Assembly (NCBI GenBank): GCA_013391385.1
Contig: JACBFI010000001.1
Span: 95,961-159,960, forward strand
DNA length: 64,000 nucleotides
Source of the DNA: Sediminibacterium sp. Gen4
Lineage (GTDB): Bacteria; Bacteroidota; Bacteroidia; Chitinophagales; Chitinophagaceae
Direction: 5' to 3'
A program made the translations under genes and the position numbers. Below the pieces are notes generated by a model. The model made no database searches and had not been told where the DNA came from. It worked only from the letters and a program-made list of their open reading frames with translations. Below are positions 8,003 to 17,700 of the stretch, one piece after another (positions within the stretch are counted from its first letter, which is position 1; each line of letters starts with the position of its first letter).

Positions 8003-8461
8003 ATGAATAAAAAAGCACTTCAGATACAGCACCTAAACGAAAAGATCTTGGCCTATTCAACCCTGTCTAAAATCGTTCAACCGCCAACAGGTTGGGTTAG
8101 GGCTTTGCGTGTTGCTTTGGGTATTTCTCTCGAGCAATTGGGTCGTAAGTTGGGTATTACCAAACAAAGTATGCAGGATATAGAAAAACGTGAACAGGAC
8201 GGTAGCATTACCATTAGGGCTTTGAGAGAAACCGCAGCTAAGCTTGACATGCAACTGGTATATGGTTTCGTACCGAAAGATGGTTCATTAGAAGCATTGA
8301 TTGAGCGAAAGGCAGAAGAAAAAGCAACGCAGATCGTATTGCATACAAGCAATACCATGCGCCTGGAAGACCAAGAAAATTCAGCTGAAAGAATTAAAAA
8401 GGCGATAGAAGAAAAAAAGAATCTGTTTAAGAACGAGCTACCTAAAATATTATGGGATTAG
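8003..8461 (+). CDS. Mobile mystery protein A (HTH antitoxin-like)
   Basis: The 152-residue cytoplasmic protein has an XRE-type helix-turn-helix at about 30-75 (LRVALGISLEQLGRKLGITKQSMQDIEKREQDGSITIRALRETAAKLDM). The flanking pattern GWVRALRVALG and the LVYGFVPKDGSLEALIERKAEEKA that follows the HTH are hallmarks of TIGR02612. The family always pairs with mobile mystery protein B, as here, where the next gene overlaps it by 10 bp. By analogy with HTH-Fic modules it probably neutralises the Fic partner and represses the operon through the repeats at 7915-7970 (inference). The pair is typically found on mobile DNA. Confidence 0.9.
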   Translation: MNKKALQIQHLNEKILAYSTLSKIVQPPTGWVRALRVALGISLEQLGRKLGITKQSMQDIEKREQDGSITIRALRETAAKLDMQLVYGFVPKDGSLEALIERKAEEKATQIVLHTSNTMRLEDQENSAERIKKAIEEKKNLFKNELPKILWD

Positions 8462-9051
8462 ATTTTGACTATGCGGATGGACAAACGCCTCTTGATGAGG
8501 ATGAGAAAGATGCGCTGCTCATCCCTTCTATTACGACGCGTGGTGAACTGGATGAGTTTGAACAGCTGAATATTGAAAATGCAATGGTGTTCTACTGGAG
8601 CAAACGCATCACTATGCATACATTTTTTACTGAAGCATTTATCAAAGCCGTACACAAAAAAATGTATGGTGATGTTTGGAATTGGGCCGGAGAATTTCGA
8701 AAAACAGACAAAAATATTGGTGTTGACAAATGGACTATTTCAATCGCGTTAAAAGAATTGCTGGATGATGCGCTTTACTGGGTACAACACAATGTATACA
8801 AACCCGAAGAAATTGCCATCCGCTTTAAACATCGGCTTGTAAGTATTCATTGTTTTCCGAATGGCAACGGCAGGCATAGTCGTTTTATGGCCGATCTGTT
8901 ATTGTACAGGGTATATAAACAAGAGAGACCATTTAGTTGGGGTGCTATTAGTCTTGTAAAACAAGAAGATGCAAGAGCTACATATTTAAAGGCTTTGAAA
9001 GAAGCAGATAGGGGAAATATGGAACCGTTGATTCTTTTTGCGAAGTCATAA
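8452..9051 (+). CDS. Mobile mystery protein B (Fic/DOC domain)
   Basis: The 199-residue protein is a Fic-fold enzyme. The active-site loop reads SIHCFPNGNGRHSRFMADLL, with H133 and N139-G140-R141 of the HxFx(D/E)GNGRxxR signature, preceded by the conserved MYGDVWNWAGEFRKTDKNIG flap region. The position that normally holds the Mg-binding acidic residue is N137, as is usual in TIGR02613. Fic proteins transfer AMP or related nucleotides to protein hydroxyls; the target here is unknown. Translation is coupled to the A protein by the overlapping start at 8452. Confidence 0.92.
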   Translation: MGLDFDYADGQTPLDEDEKDALLIPSITTRGELDEFEQLNIENAMVFYWSKRITMHTFFTEAFIKAVHKKMYGDVWNWAGEFRKTDKNIGVDKWTISIALKELLDDALYWVQHNVYKPEEIAIRFKHRLVSIHCFPNGNGRHSRFMADLLLYRVYKQERPFSWGAISLVKQEDARATYLKALKEADRGNMEPLILFAKS

Positions 9052-9207
9052 TGAACTTGATAAAGTGGGAGCAGCACTTGTCACGCTGAACAAGTTATTC
9101 TTATTGTAGTCTGTAAAACAGGGGTTATAGTATGTTATGAAAATTTAATGTAGTGTAAAGGCTAAAGAAAATAATTCTTGAATATAATGGATACAGAAAG
9201 CCAACGA

Positions 9208-9483
9208 TCAACCACCATGCTGCCAGCAATAACCGTTGTTTTTTGCTTTTCTTTTACACTGAGTTCCTTTTTTGGTGATTCCCTGGCAATGACCATCTTC
9301 ACTAACAGTACTCTTATTAGAGTATCCTTCCACTTCAGTGTTTGAGGTATGTGTTAAGGAATCCATTTTTTGTTCGAGACGAGTGATGCGTTCATTGAGT
9401 TGTTTCGACTCAGTAACTTTTCCATTTGGATTATCGCAGGAGTGCAAAAGAGAAACAATAATGATCAGCAGTATATTCCTCAT
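9208..9483 (-). CDS. Small lipoprotein with C-terminal Cys/His knuckle
   Basis: The 91-residue protein has a lipobox (MRNILLIIIVSLLHSC, Cys16) and a coiled-coil-like segment (LNERITRLEQKMDSL). Its C-terminus is GHCQGITKKGTQCKRKAKNN followed by GYCWQHGG, with C, C, C and H spaced as in a small zinc knuckle. The same Cys-His module occurs in DUF5763-type proteins. Its start codon overlaps the stop of the 337-residue gene by 4 bp, so the two are translationally coupled. The function is unknown. Confidence 0.7.
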   Translation of the reverse strand: MRNILLIIIVSLLHSCDNPNGKVTESKQLNERITRLEQKMDSLTHTSNTEVEGYSNKSTVSEDGHCQGITKKGTQCKRKAKNNGYCWQHGG

Positions 9484-10493
9484 TTTTGAGTATTAGTTAA
9501 TTGGATGGTTTGATTATGATCAACAGAAGTATTGTTTTTTACACTATCCTTCGATCCGAATTCTTTTTCCCAGATATAGCGTGTCATCACTCTCAAATGC
9601 CGAGTAGTTTCAATGGGATGTTTACCGCCGCTGGTAAAAAACTCTCTATTCTTATTACCAAAATAATGTACCACTCCAATTGATTTCTCTGTGATGGTAC
9701 TTAAATCGGTGATCTTTCTAAAATTTTTCCATCTCTCTTCATTAAATAGAACCTTATCATTGTTGTCTTCGTCACAATCAATCCTCTCATAGTGATCACC
9801 TGTCCAATACATACAGTTACCACTTTTATCATAGAACCAATAAATTCCTATTGAAAAAATCGAAACAAATAAGGCGACACCAATGATCAGCCATCTCTTA
9901 TCTATTGTCACACTCTTTTTTCCTGTTCTTTTCTCACTAACCGCATTTATTGGAACAACCGGTACTTGTTCATGAGTTGTTATTGCAATATTATTCTCCA
10001 ACTCATTTCGCTGGGATTGACCCAATATATCATCGCTCTTATCATCTGCTGCTGCTTCCATCTCTTGCGATACCTTTTCACCTACCTTATCATCACTATT
10101 TAAAATCGCTTTTTCCTTCTCGCTTAAAATTACATCCATTCCATACCGGTACGGTCTATGCGGAAAATCTATTAACCAGGCAAGTAGTTCTACATTTTTA
10201 TCTTCTGTACTAAGTGCTATGCCCTTCAAATAATTAGAGAATGCTTTAAACTTTTCTGTCGGAAAGTTTTCGATGGGAGTTAAGAATGAGCCATTCGCTG
10301 CGGCTGGTCCGAAAAAAGATCTAAGAACAGGTTCATCTTTTCTATCAGGTCTTTCCTTATAAACAGTAAGGCACTCTTTGCGGATACTTGCCGGTGTTGG
10401 CTGCTTCAACGCAGGAGAGAATTCGGGCGTACTGCGTAACAATTGATAAGTACGAAATACCAGTTTGATGTATGCCGGGTGAGTCAGCCGCAT
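9480..10493 (-). CDS. Membrane protein of unknown function
   Basis: The 337-residue protein is not recognised. A cytoplasmic-looking N-terminal half (RLTHPAYIKLVFRTYQLLRS ... HRPYRYGMDVILSEKEKA) is followed by one transmembrane helix at about 193-215 (RWLIIGVALFVSIFSIGIYWFY). The outer half contains GNCMYWTGDHYERIDCDED with two cysteines. The C-terminal region ends HLRVMTRYIWEKEFGSKDSV. Topology suggests an anchored regulator or sensor with a small periplasmic domain (inference). It forms a two-gene unit with the following lipoprotein by an ATGA-type overlap. Confidence 0.65.
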   Translation of the reverse strand: MRLTHPAYIKLVFRTYQLLRSTPEFSPALKQPTPASIRKECLTVYKERPDRKDEPVLRSFFGPAAANGSFLTPIENFPTEKFKAFSNYLKGIALSTEDKNVELLAWLIDFPHRPYRYGMDVILSEKEKAILNSDDKVGEKVSQEMEAAADDKSDDILGQSQRNELENNIAITTHEQVPVVPINAVSEKRTGKKSVTIDKRWLIIGVALFVSIFSIGIYWFYDKSGNCMYWTGDHYERIDCDEDNNDKVLFNEERWKNFRKITDLSTITEKSIGVVHYFGNKNREFFTSGGKHPIETTRHLRVMTRYIWEKEFGSKDSVKNNTSVDHNQTIQLTNTQK

Positions 10494-10870
10494 ATAATTT
10501 CTCTTCCTTCTAAATGTACATAATAACCGGAATTTTTGGAATTAGCGGATCAAAATAAGCTCCTAACCAGCGTTGAATTTTACGGTTTCCCGGAATCTTC
10601 GGAATCATTGGAATTACCGGAATCCATTGCTGATCAGGCTTTTAGGCGATGCTATGTTTGTATCATGATCGTTTGGTACCAGTTACAACATATCAAATGA
10701 TCTGCAGAGTGCAGCGATCGCAGCGAGGTTAGCAAGTATGGGAAGTTGCTGGCCAAACTGCGATCAACGCCCTTCCTTCCCATCGTAAGAAGCGCTTCTT
10801 ACAAAACAGTCTCTGCCGGGATCGCTACCCGGTACGGGCAATTTTTTACCACATTTTAAATCATTCAACA
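10494..10870. other. 377-bp intergenic region with 9-bp GGAAT phasing and an 18-bp palindrome
   Basis: No gene is seen. GGAAT recurs with exact 9-bp spacing at 10592, 10601, 10610 and 10619, and again at 10529 and 10538. Further right, 10785-10802 (GTAAGAAGCGCTTCTTAC) is a perfect 18-bp palindrome. The region must carry promoters for the leftward 337-residue gene and the rightward 62-residue gene. Confidence 0.5.
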
Positions 10871-11059
10871 ATGGTAGAACTATTGATATGGTTGGCTATA
10901 TTCTTATGTATTAACCCAACCCAGACACCCGATAAAAACGGTAACTACAAAAAGGGACATACTACAACTGTTTCAACTACCGATGATACGGGTGGTGAAA
11001 CAGGAAGTAATCCCAAACCACCAGTACCACCACCGCCACCACCTCCCACAGGAGGTTAA
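10871..11059 (+). CDS. Small proline-rich membrane peptide
   Basis: The 62-residue peptide has a short hydrophobic N-terminus (MVELLIWLAIFLCIN) acting as a signal or anchor, a polar Thr/Gly-rich middle and a C-terminus of PPVPPPPPPPTGG. It is followed at once by a strong terminator (11071-11094), which supports it being a real transcribed gene. No family is recognised. It is immediately upstream of a TPR histidine kinase, but the terminator separates the two transcripts. Confidence 0.55.
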   Translation: MVELLIWLAIFLCINPTQTPDKNGNYKKGHTTTVSTTDDTGGETGSNPKPPVPPPPPPPTGG

Positions 11060-11070
11060 CAGGCAACACA

Positions 11071-11094
11071 AAGGGCAGAAGTTATTCTGCCCTT
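11071..11094 (+). terminator. Rho-independent terminator
   Basis: AAGGGCAGAA (11071-11080) pairs with TTCTGCCCTT (11085-11094) as a perfect 10-bp stem with a GTTA loop followed by a T-run, 12 bp after the 62-residue gene. Confidence 0.9.
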
Positions 11095-11121
11095 TTTTAT
11101 ATATTTAAGAAAACTAAATTC

Positions 11122-12789
11122 TTGAAAGTATCAAAAGGCCAATTGTTTGTCTTATTCATCTTACTTCTTTGGGGTTGCGGCATCAAGAAAGATAATACAC
11201 CCGGGAAGTATACAGACTATGACAGAGGCAATTGGTATCATCACCTGGGAAAATTGGATTCTGCTTTCCTGATGTACAATAGATATGTTGATAATGCCGA
11301 TGATACACTTAAAAAAGGAACCGCATACAGGTTCATGGGTGATATGCAATGGGAAGCGGGCGATCTTCATGGCGCCGAAGAAAGTGCAACAGGCGCTATA
11401 CGAACACTTGATACACTGAATACCGAACACCATAGCGAGCTATGCTTTACCTATCGCTTACTAGGCAATATCAATGTTGATCTTCAGCATTATGATGAAG
11501 CCATCAATATGTATAACAAGGCGATGCGTTTTTCAACAGAGGATAACTTTCCGCTTGAGTTAATGAATGATAAGGCCGTTGCACTTCAAAAAAAAGGAGC
11601 ATACAATAAAGCCATTGCTATTTATGATTCCGTCCTACAACTAAAAATCAGCAATCCATCTCTTTTTGCAAGAATATTGGATAACAGGGCCACCACAAAG
11701 TGGCGGTTGAACTCCAGCCATCCGGTATTACCCGAATTCTGGCAGGCACTACGCATACGAACCGATAGCCAATATCATCGTGGCTTAAATGCCAGCTATG
11801 CCCATCTGTCTGATTATTATGAAAAAATAAAACCCGATTCTGCTTTATGGTATGCCAACAAAATGTTGCAACAGGCATATATCATCCAAAGCCCTGCTGA
11901 CAGGCTGGAAGCGATTGATAAGCTCATCAAACTTGATAATGCCGCGGCTTCAAAGAAATGGTATAATCAATTTAAAAAACTAAATGACAGCCTGCAGCTT
12001 GCCAGAGATACAACCAGGAATCGCTTTGCACTCATTAGATATGATTCCCAAAAAAGCAAAGCAGACAATCTTGCATTAAAATCAAAAGTCACCACACAAC
12101 GTCTATGGTTTTATGGATTGCTAGGGCTAGCGGCGATTGTAATTATTCTGCTTTGGAGCTGGTATAATAAACGCAAACGCCGCATCAAACAAGCAGCAGA
12201 ACTATCCATAAGAGATTCGAAATTAAAAACCTCTCAAAAAGTACATGATGTTGTGGCCAATGGGCTTTACGGAATCATGAACGAACTGGAACACAGTGAG
12301 GACATTAAACGGGATCCCTTACTGACAAGAATTGAATCGTTGTATGAAAAATCAAGGGACATCTCGAAAGAAGAAATGAGTTTCGCAGATGACAAAGATT
12401 ACGATAAACAGATCCATGCCCTGCTGAATGAATTTACTAATGAGCAAACCCGGGTATTTGTAGTGGGCAACCAACCCGTATTCTGGAACAAGGTAACCAG
12501 TGTTCAAAAAGACCAGCTTTTATTGATTCTTCGCGAGATCATGACCAATATGAAAAAACACAGTGGCGCAACCAACGTGGTCGTAAAATGTAAAGAAGAC
12601 AACAACAGCGGAACGATCAGCTATAGCGATGATGGAAAAGGGTTTCCTGCAGACATTCAATACGGCAACGGATTGAACAATACGGTTAACCGTATTCAAG
12701 CATTGAACGGGGAGATTATTTTTGGAAAAAGCGATAAAGGCGGTGCATCGATTGCCATCCGCTTTCCGCTTCAATCCAGTAAAGTATGA
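11122..12789 (+). CDS. TPR-containing sensor histidine kinase (lipoprotein-type N-terminus)
   Basis: The start is TTG at 11122, which opens a lipobox-bearing signal (LFVLFILLLWGC, Cys19). Periplasmic TPR repeats occupy about 30-310 (for example SELCFTYRLLGNINVDLQHYDEAINMYNKA). One transmembrane helix (about 335-355, LWFYGLLGLAAIVIILLWSW) leads to the cytoplasmic kinase. The phosphoacceptor region is KVHDVVANGLYGIMNELEHS and the ATPase has an N-box (REIMTNMKKHSG) and DDGKGFP/GNGLNN G-boxes, as in HisKA_3/NarX-type kinases. The response regulator that follows overlaps by 4 bp and is the obvious partner. The stimulus is unknown. Confidence 0.9.
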   Translation: MKVSKGQLFVLFILLLWGCGIKKDNTPGKYTDYDRGNWYHHLGKLDSAFLMYNRYVDNADDTLKKGTAYRFMGDMQWEAGDLHGAEESATGAIRTLDTLNTEHHSELCFTYRLLGNINVDLQHYDEAINMYNKAMRFSTEDNFPLELMNDKAVALQKKGAYNKAIAIYDSVLQLKISNPSLFARILDNRATTKWRLNSSHPVLPEFWQALRIRTDSQYHRGLNASYAHLSDYYEKIKPDSALWYANKMLQQAYIIQSPADRLEAIDKLIKLDNAAASKKWYNQFKKLNDSLQLARDTTRNRFALIRYDSQKSKADNLALKSKVTTQRLWFYGLLGLAAIVIILLWSWYNKRKRRIKQAAELSIRDSKLKTSQKVHDVVANGLYGIMNELEHSEDIKRDPLLTRIESLYEKSRDISKEEMSFADDKDYDKQIHALLNEFTNEQTRVFVVGNQPVFWNKVTSVQKDQLLLILREIMTNMKKHSGATNVVVKCKEDNNSGTISYSDDGKGFPADIQYGNGLNNTVNRIQALNGEIIFGKSDKGGASIAIRFPLQSSKV

Positions 12790-13451
12790 TTGATAAAGTT
12801 ATTATTGCCGAAGACCAGGAGTTTACTAATCTATCGGTGCAGAAGACCATGGAAGACCTGAAAGTGAAACAGTATGATTATGCATTTTACTGTGACGATG
12901 CCTTTGCCAAAATTCAACTCGCTCAAAAAAAGGGAGAACCTTATGACCTCCTGATCACCGATCTCTCTTTTGAGGATGATGGAACTCCTCAGCAGATCCA
13001 TGATGGAATTGAACTCATACGGGCTGTTCGTGCGATTCAACCTAGTATTCTCATTTTGATATTATCGGGACAGCATCGTCCTGTCGATATACACAACCTA
13101 TTTGAGCATAATGAGGTAGACGCCTATGTACGCAAAGCAAGACATGATGTGCAGGAATTAAAGTCGGCGATGCATGCACTTTCAAAAGGACAACGATACT
13201 ATCCCAGATCATTGGCACAACAGATTAAGCGATCAAATACCTACGAATTCACAGATTTCGATATTACGATTATCCGTTTGCTGAATGAGGGGTACCAGCA
13301 AAATGAAATACCTGCTTATCTTAAACAGCACAACATTAAACCTTCCAGCTTAAGCAGCATTGAAAAACGCCTGAGTCAGATCAGAGAAGAGTTGGGTTTT
13401 TTAAATAACCAACAGTTGATGGTGTTTTGTAGCAATGCGGGTTTATTATAA
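12786..13451 (+). CDS. Response regulator, partner of the TPR kinase
   Basis: The 221-residue protein has a receiver domain with the acidic pair E9-D10 and phosphoacceptor D59 (LLITDLSFEDDG), plus LSG near the conserved Ser/Thr. The conserved lysine is in YVRKARHD. The C-terminal region (FTDFDITIIRLLNEGYQQNEIPAYL ... SLSSIEKRLSQIREELGF) is an HTH of the LuxR-like type, with the recognition helix near SSIEKRL. The ATG overlaps the kinase stop (ATGA), so the two are coupled. Targets are unknown. Confidence 0.88.
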   Translation: MIDKVIIAEDQEFTNLSVQKTMEDLKVKQYDYAFYCDDAFAKIQLAQKKGEPYDLLITDLSFEDDGTPQQIHDGIELIRAVRAIQPSILILILSGQHRPVDIHNLFEHNEVDAYVRKARHDVQELKSAMHALSKGQRYYPRSLAQQIKRSNTYEFTDFDITIIRLLNEGYQQNEIPAYLKQHNIKPSSLSSIEKRLSQIREELGFLNNQQLMVFCSNAGLL

Positions 13452-13458
13452 ATGCGAT

Positions 13459-13550
13459 AGGTGTTAGGTATTAGGAGTTAGGCGTTAGGAAGAGATACTA
13501 CTGGTATTGTAAGATGGCGCTCCTAATCCCTAATACCTAATCCCTCACCC
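13459..13550. repeat. Intergenic TTAGG-rich imperfect inverted repeat
   Basis: GTGTTAGGTATTAGGAGTTA within 13459-13489 is answered by the complementary CTCCTAATCCCTAATACCTA within 13520-13550, giving a long imperfect stem. Such degenerate TTAGG/CCTAA runs follow genes in many Bacteroidetes. It may terminate the kinase-regulator transcript. Confidence 0.6.
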
Positions 13551-13707
13551 TTAATTGGCATTATAGCGAAAGAGCTATTTGCATCACTGGTAATTATTTT
13601 CAAAAAACATTTTATTCTTCCCTCTGGTTACGGTTTGCCGTAATAGAAATAGAAATCTGCCTATTAGTTTTGGATAGAGCCTGTCTTTATCAACCAAAAC
13701 GAATCTT

Positions 13708-14475
13708 ATGCTCACTGCCCTAAAGCAACAAAAGCTACTCAATTCCCTGAAAGCCTACCGCAAAGATTTTTTAGATGGCAACATCAAAGAGCTGGATGAA
13801 TCTGGTACCCGCATCATGATCAACCGTTTTCTTTCAGATGTATTGGGCTATAAGCAATTGGAAGAAATTAAAACAGAATACATGATCAAGGGTACATATG
13901 CCGATTATGTGATACAGGTAAATAAGAACAGGCATTTCCTCGTAGAAGTAAAAGCACTTTCTTTTCAGCTATCCGAAAAACATTTAAGGCAAACCGTCAA
14001 CTATGGCGCCAATGAAGGCATTGAATACGCCTTGCTCACCAACGGAAAGAATTTCGAATTCTATAAGATCATTTTTGAACAACCCATATCATCGCGCTTA
14101 ATATTTGCAATAGACCTGAGTGATGTTGCCAGCTTGAAAAATGCAGCCAATCATTTGCAACACCTGCATAAAGAAAGTGTGGTGAAAAATTCCTTTAAAC
14201 CACTCTGGAATAAATGCGAAGCCACTGACCCTTACAATATTGCAGGTATCATCTGCTCTGACGAAGTATTAAAATGTATTAAGAAGCTGATTAAAACCCG
14301 GTACAATGAAAAGTGTGAGGATGAGATTATACTGGCTGCGGTGCATAAGATTATTGCGGATAAGATGGATGTGGGGTTGATAAAGCCGTTTAAAACTACG
14401 AAAGTGAGGGTGAAGAAGGAGAAGAATATCGTAGAAAATAAACAGATAGAACCACCTATTATCTCAGCGCAATAA
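13708..14475 (+). CDS. Orphan HsdR-N-like PD-(D/E)XK nuclease-domain protein
   Basis: The 255-residue protein resembles the N-terminal domain of type I restriction R subunits. Helical ESGTRIMINRFLSDVLGYKQ is followed by the nuclease core, with YADYVIQ supplying the Asp and HFLVEVKAL the E-x-K, then Q at AEKHLRQTVNYGANEG-like spacing and YALLTNGKNFEFYKI. No helicase, methylase or specificity subunit is nearby. Stand-alone proteins of this kind are common in bacteria and their role is unclear; a DNA-cleaving or defence role is only inference. The C-terminal 40 residues are lysine-rich. Confidence 0.8.
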   Translation: MLTALKQQKLLNSLKAYRKDFLDGNIKELDESGTRIMINRFLSDVLGYKQLEEIKTEYMIKGTYADYVIQVNKNRHFLVEVKALSFQLSEKHLRQTVNYGANEGIEYALLTNGKNFEFYKIIFEQPISSRLIFAIDLSDVASLKNAANHLQHLHKESVVKNSFKPLWNKCEATDPYNIAGIICSDEVLKCIKKLIKTRYNEKCEDEIILAAVHKIIADKMDVGLIKPFKTTKVRVKKEKNIVENKQIEPPIISAQ

Positions 14476-14778
14476 GTCATCAAAAGATTGAATCGAAAAT
14501 AATAACAAGATAATATCGACAGGATCGAAATTAAAAAGATTGATGTCTGTAATGAAAACGGGTACAATAGAAATAGATATTATACCACTTGTCATAAGGA
14601 CTTTGATTATAGTGTGGCTTAATTTTTACTTGTTTACGTTTCATAAATAAGTAAAAAAAGACAGTGAAATAATTAATATAAATCAACGTAAGAATGATTA
14701 TTTTTATTTCACTAATTGATGTTTAGATCGACCCCCTTCGACTAACGATTTTTTATAGAACTAATTAATTTTTCTCGA
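14476..14778. other. 303-bp AT-rich intergenic region
   Basis: No gene, tRNA or strong hairpin is apparent. AGTGAAATAA and TTATTTCACT, about 50 bp apart before the next gene, could form a weak stem. The region should hold the promoter of the giant adhesin-like gene, but no consensus box was found. Confidence 0.4.
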
Positions 14779-17700
14779 ATGCGGGGTGTTTTTTTCATTA
14801 TTCTTATCTGCACGTTTATTCCGACTATTTTATACTCACAAACAATATCCTATTCGGGATCATTAAATATTTGTTCAGGGCAAACGAAAACACTTACCAT
14901 TGTTGATGCACCTCCTGGAGCAACTTTCAAATGGCTTAAAGATGATATTGAAATTATTCCAACTCAAACCGGCATTTCATTTAATGCAACTACATCCGGT
15001 AGTTACACAGCATTAATTAATAACTTAATAACTACTCCGCCTGTCGTTTTAGTCGTAAATACAAACCCAACAGCTAGTTTTACAGTTTCTTCACAAAATG
15101 ATTGTGCTAATGTAAATACAACATTTACAAGTACATCTACCGGTAGTACATTAACCTATGCCTGGAATTTTGGTGATCCTAATTCGGGAGCAGGTAATAC
15201 ATCAACTCTCCAAAATCCTGTAAAAGTATTTGTAGGTACACCTGGTAATAGTACGCAAACATTTTCTGTTTCTTTAACTGTAACAGATGTTAATGGTTGT
15301 ACAAATACCGTTACCAATAATATAGTGAAAAATCAACTACCTAGTACTGCACTAGGCGGAACAGGTATAAAAACATATAATGACCAAACGTATTATGCAA
15401 TATGTGGCTCAACGAGTGGTACATTTACTTTTTCAAATACATCTACTACATCAAGTACAAATACAAATTATAATATAACCTGGGGAAATGGGAACCCTAA
15501 TTATTCTGCAAACTCTTTTACTAGCACAACTCAAACATATAACACTGGAGTTTATACTTTAAACTATTCAGTAACTGGTGGAAATGGATGTGTTAATACG
15601 TCTGAAAAGAAGGTTTTCGTAGGATCAAATCCTAGTATTGGAACTTCAAATCCTGGATCTACATCAGTTTGTACTGGTCAAACATTAACATTCCCTATAA
15701 ATGATGCTATAAATAATACTCCGGGAACAACTTACACTGTCAATTTTCATGACGGGACTGCACCATCTGTTTTTACTCATCCGGCTCCAGCAAATGTTTC
15801 ACATACCTATCTATCAAATTCTTGTGGAATTAATAGTCTAACATATTCTAATTCTTTTTACGTTTCTATTGTTGCATCAAATGCTTGTGAAACATCTACA
15901 GGTTTTGCTGCTCCTATTTATGTATCAGATGCGCCAGTAGCAAATTTTTCAATATCTCCCAGTAGCCCAGTTTGTGTAAATACGGTTGTAAATTTTACGG
16001 GTAATGCCACTTCTATTAAAGTAGCATCTAATTCAGGCTGTGCTAATAGCCAATCTATTTGGAGTATCACGCCGTCAACAGGTTGGGTATTACAGTCTGG
16101 TAGTATTTTAGGTATTGATAATGGTTTCAATGACCCCTCATTATGGACAACGCCTGGATCAAACAATCTTTCAGTAAGATTTACTGCTGCTGGAACATAT
16201 ACAATAAAACTTAAAGTTGCGAATAGCACAAATTGCGGTTTTGATGAAATCACTAAAACAATTTGTGTCAATCCAATTCCTACCGCATCATTCACAGTTG
16301 ATCAAACCATAGGCTGTAACAATCTTTTAGTAAAAACTACAAATACAAGTCCTGCTCCATCTTGTGGAGTTAATACATATAATTGGAGTGTTTCCTATTC
16401 AGCAGCTTCCGGATGTTCTCCTTCTATTTCTTTAGTCAATTATGTAACGGGTAATAGCACCTCTGAAAATCCGGAATTCTCCTTTGTTAATCCTGGAACC
16501 TATACTATCAATTTGGTTGTAACAAGTCCGGGGGGCTGTGTCTCAACAGCTGCAACAAGAACTATTACCGTAAAATCAAAACCTACTGTAACATTAAATG
16601 GTATTCCCACATCCATTTGTGTAGGTTCTATTTCACCTTCTGCCACGGTTGCTAATTGTAATGCTACCACTACCCCCACATATAGCTGGACTTTTACAGG
16701 AGGTAGTCCGGCTAGCTCAACAAGTGCCTCACCGGGTAGTATTAGTTATGCTACACCAGGAACCTATACGATACAGTTAGATGTTACAAATGAATGTGGT
16801 ACAACAACGGTAACACGCTCTATTGAAATTAGACCAATACCTAATGCTACTGTACCTGCTAATCAGGAAATATGTACTGGTACATCAGTTGGATCATTCA
16901 CATTTACTGGAAATGTTACAGGAACAAGTTTTGCATGGACTAACAACCTCACATCTATCGGATTAGCCAGCTCTGGAAATACAGCTACTATTAATGCATT
17001 TACAGCAGTAAATAATACAAGTTCCCCGGTGGTTTCCACCATTTCAGTTACTCCTTCTGCCGGGGGCTGTGCAGGTCCTCCAAATTCGTTTACAATAACA
17101 GTAAATCCAAGACCTCCAGCACCGGGTGTTACAAGTCCTGTTGCATATTGCTTAAATGCAACATCATCTACACTCACTGCATCTACAGTTCCCGGAAATA
17201 CTGTTTTATGGTATAATAATATCGGATTAACTGGAGGCTCTACTACCGCTCCTACACCAAGTACCGCTGTTGCAGGCACTACTACTTATTATGTTACGCA
17301 AACAAATGCATTTACATGTAGAAGTAACTCTTCTGCAATTACTGTAAATGTTACCAATGCAATCTCCAATAATACTATTACAGCAGACCAAACTATTTGT
17401 GCCGGAACAAACCCTTCGAGTCTTACCGGGACACCAACGGGTGGTACGGGTTCATTTATTTACCAATGGGAGTTTTCTACAAACGGCGGTGCATCTTGGT
17501 CCAATGTACCTAGCGGAGGTACAGCCTTGTCTTATAACCCTGGGCTAATCAGTACTACCACTACTTATAGACGACAAGTTTCTAGTGGCGCCTGTAATTC
17601 AACCTCTAATTCTATTACTATTACGGTAGTACCCTCTTTAGCGAATACCGGCATAGGAAGTCCGCAAACAATTTGCCAAGGAAGTCCAGTAGCCTTATTA

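Noticed and set aside
13459-13550. Telomere-like TTAGG repeat
   Set aside because: The units are degenerate and form an inverted pair; this is an intergenic hairpin repeat.
13708-14475. Complete type I restriction system
   Set aside because: Only an HsdR-N-like domain is present, with no helicase, methylase or specificity gene nearby.
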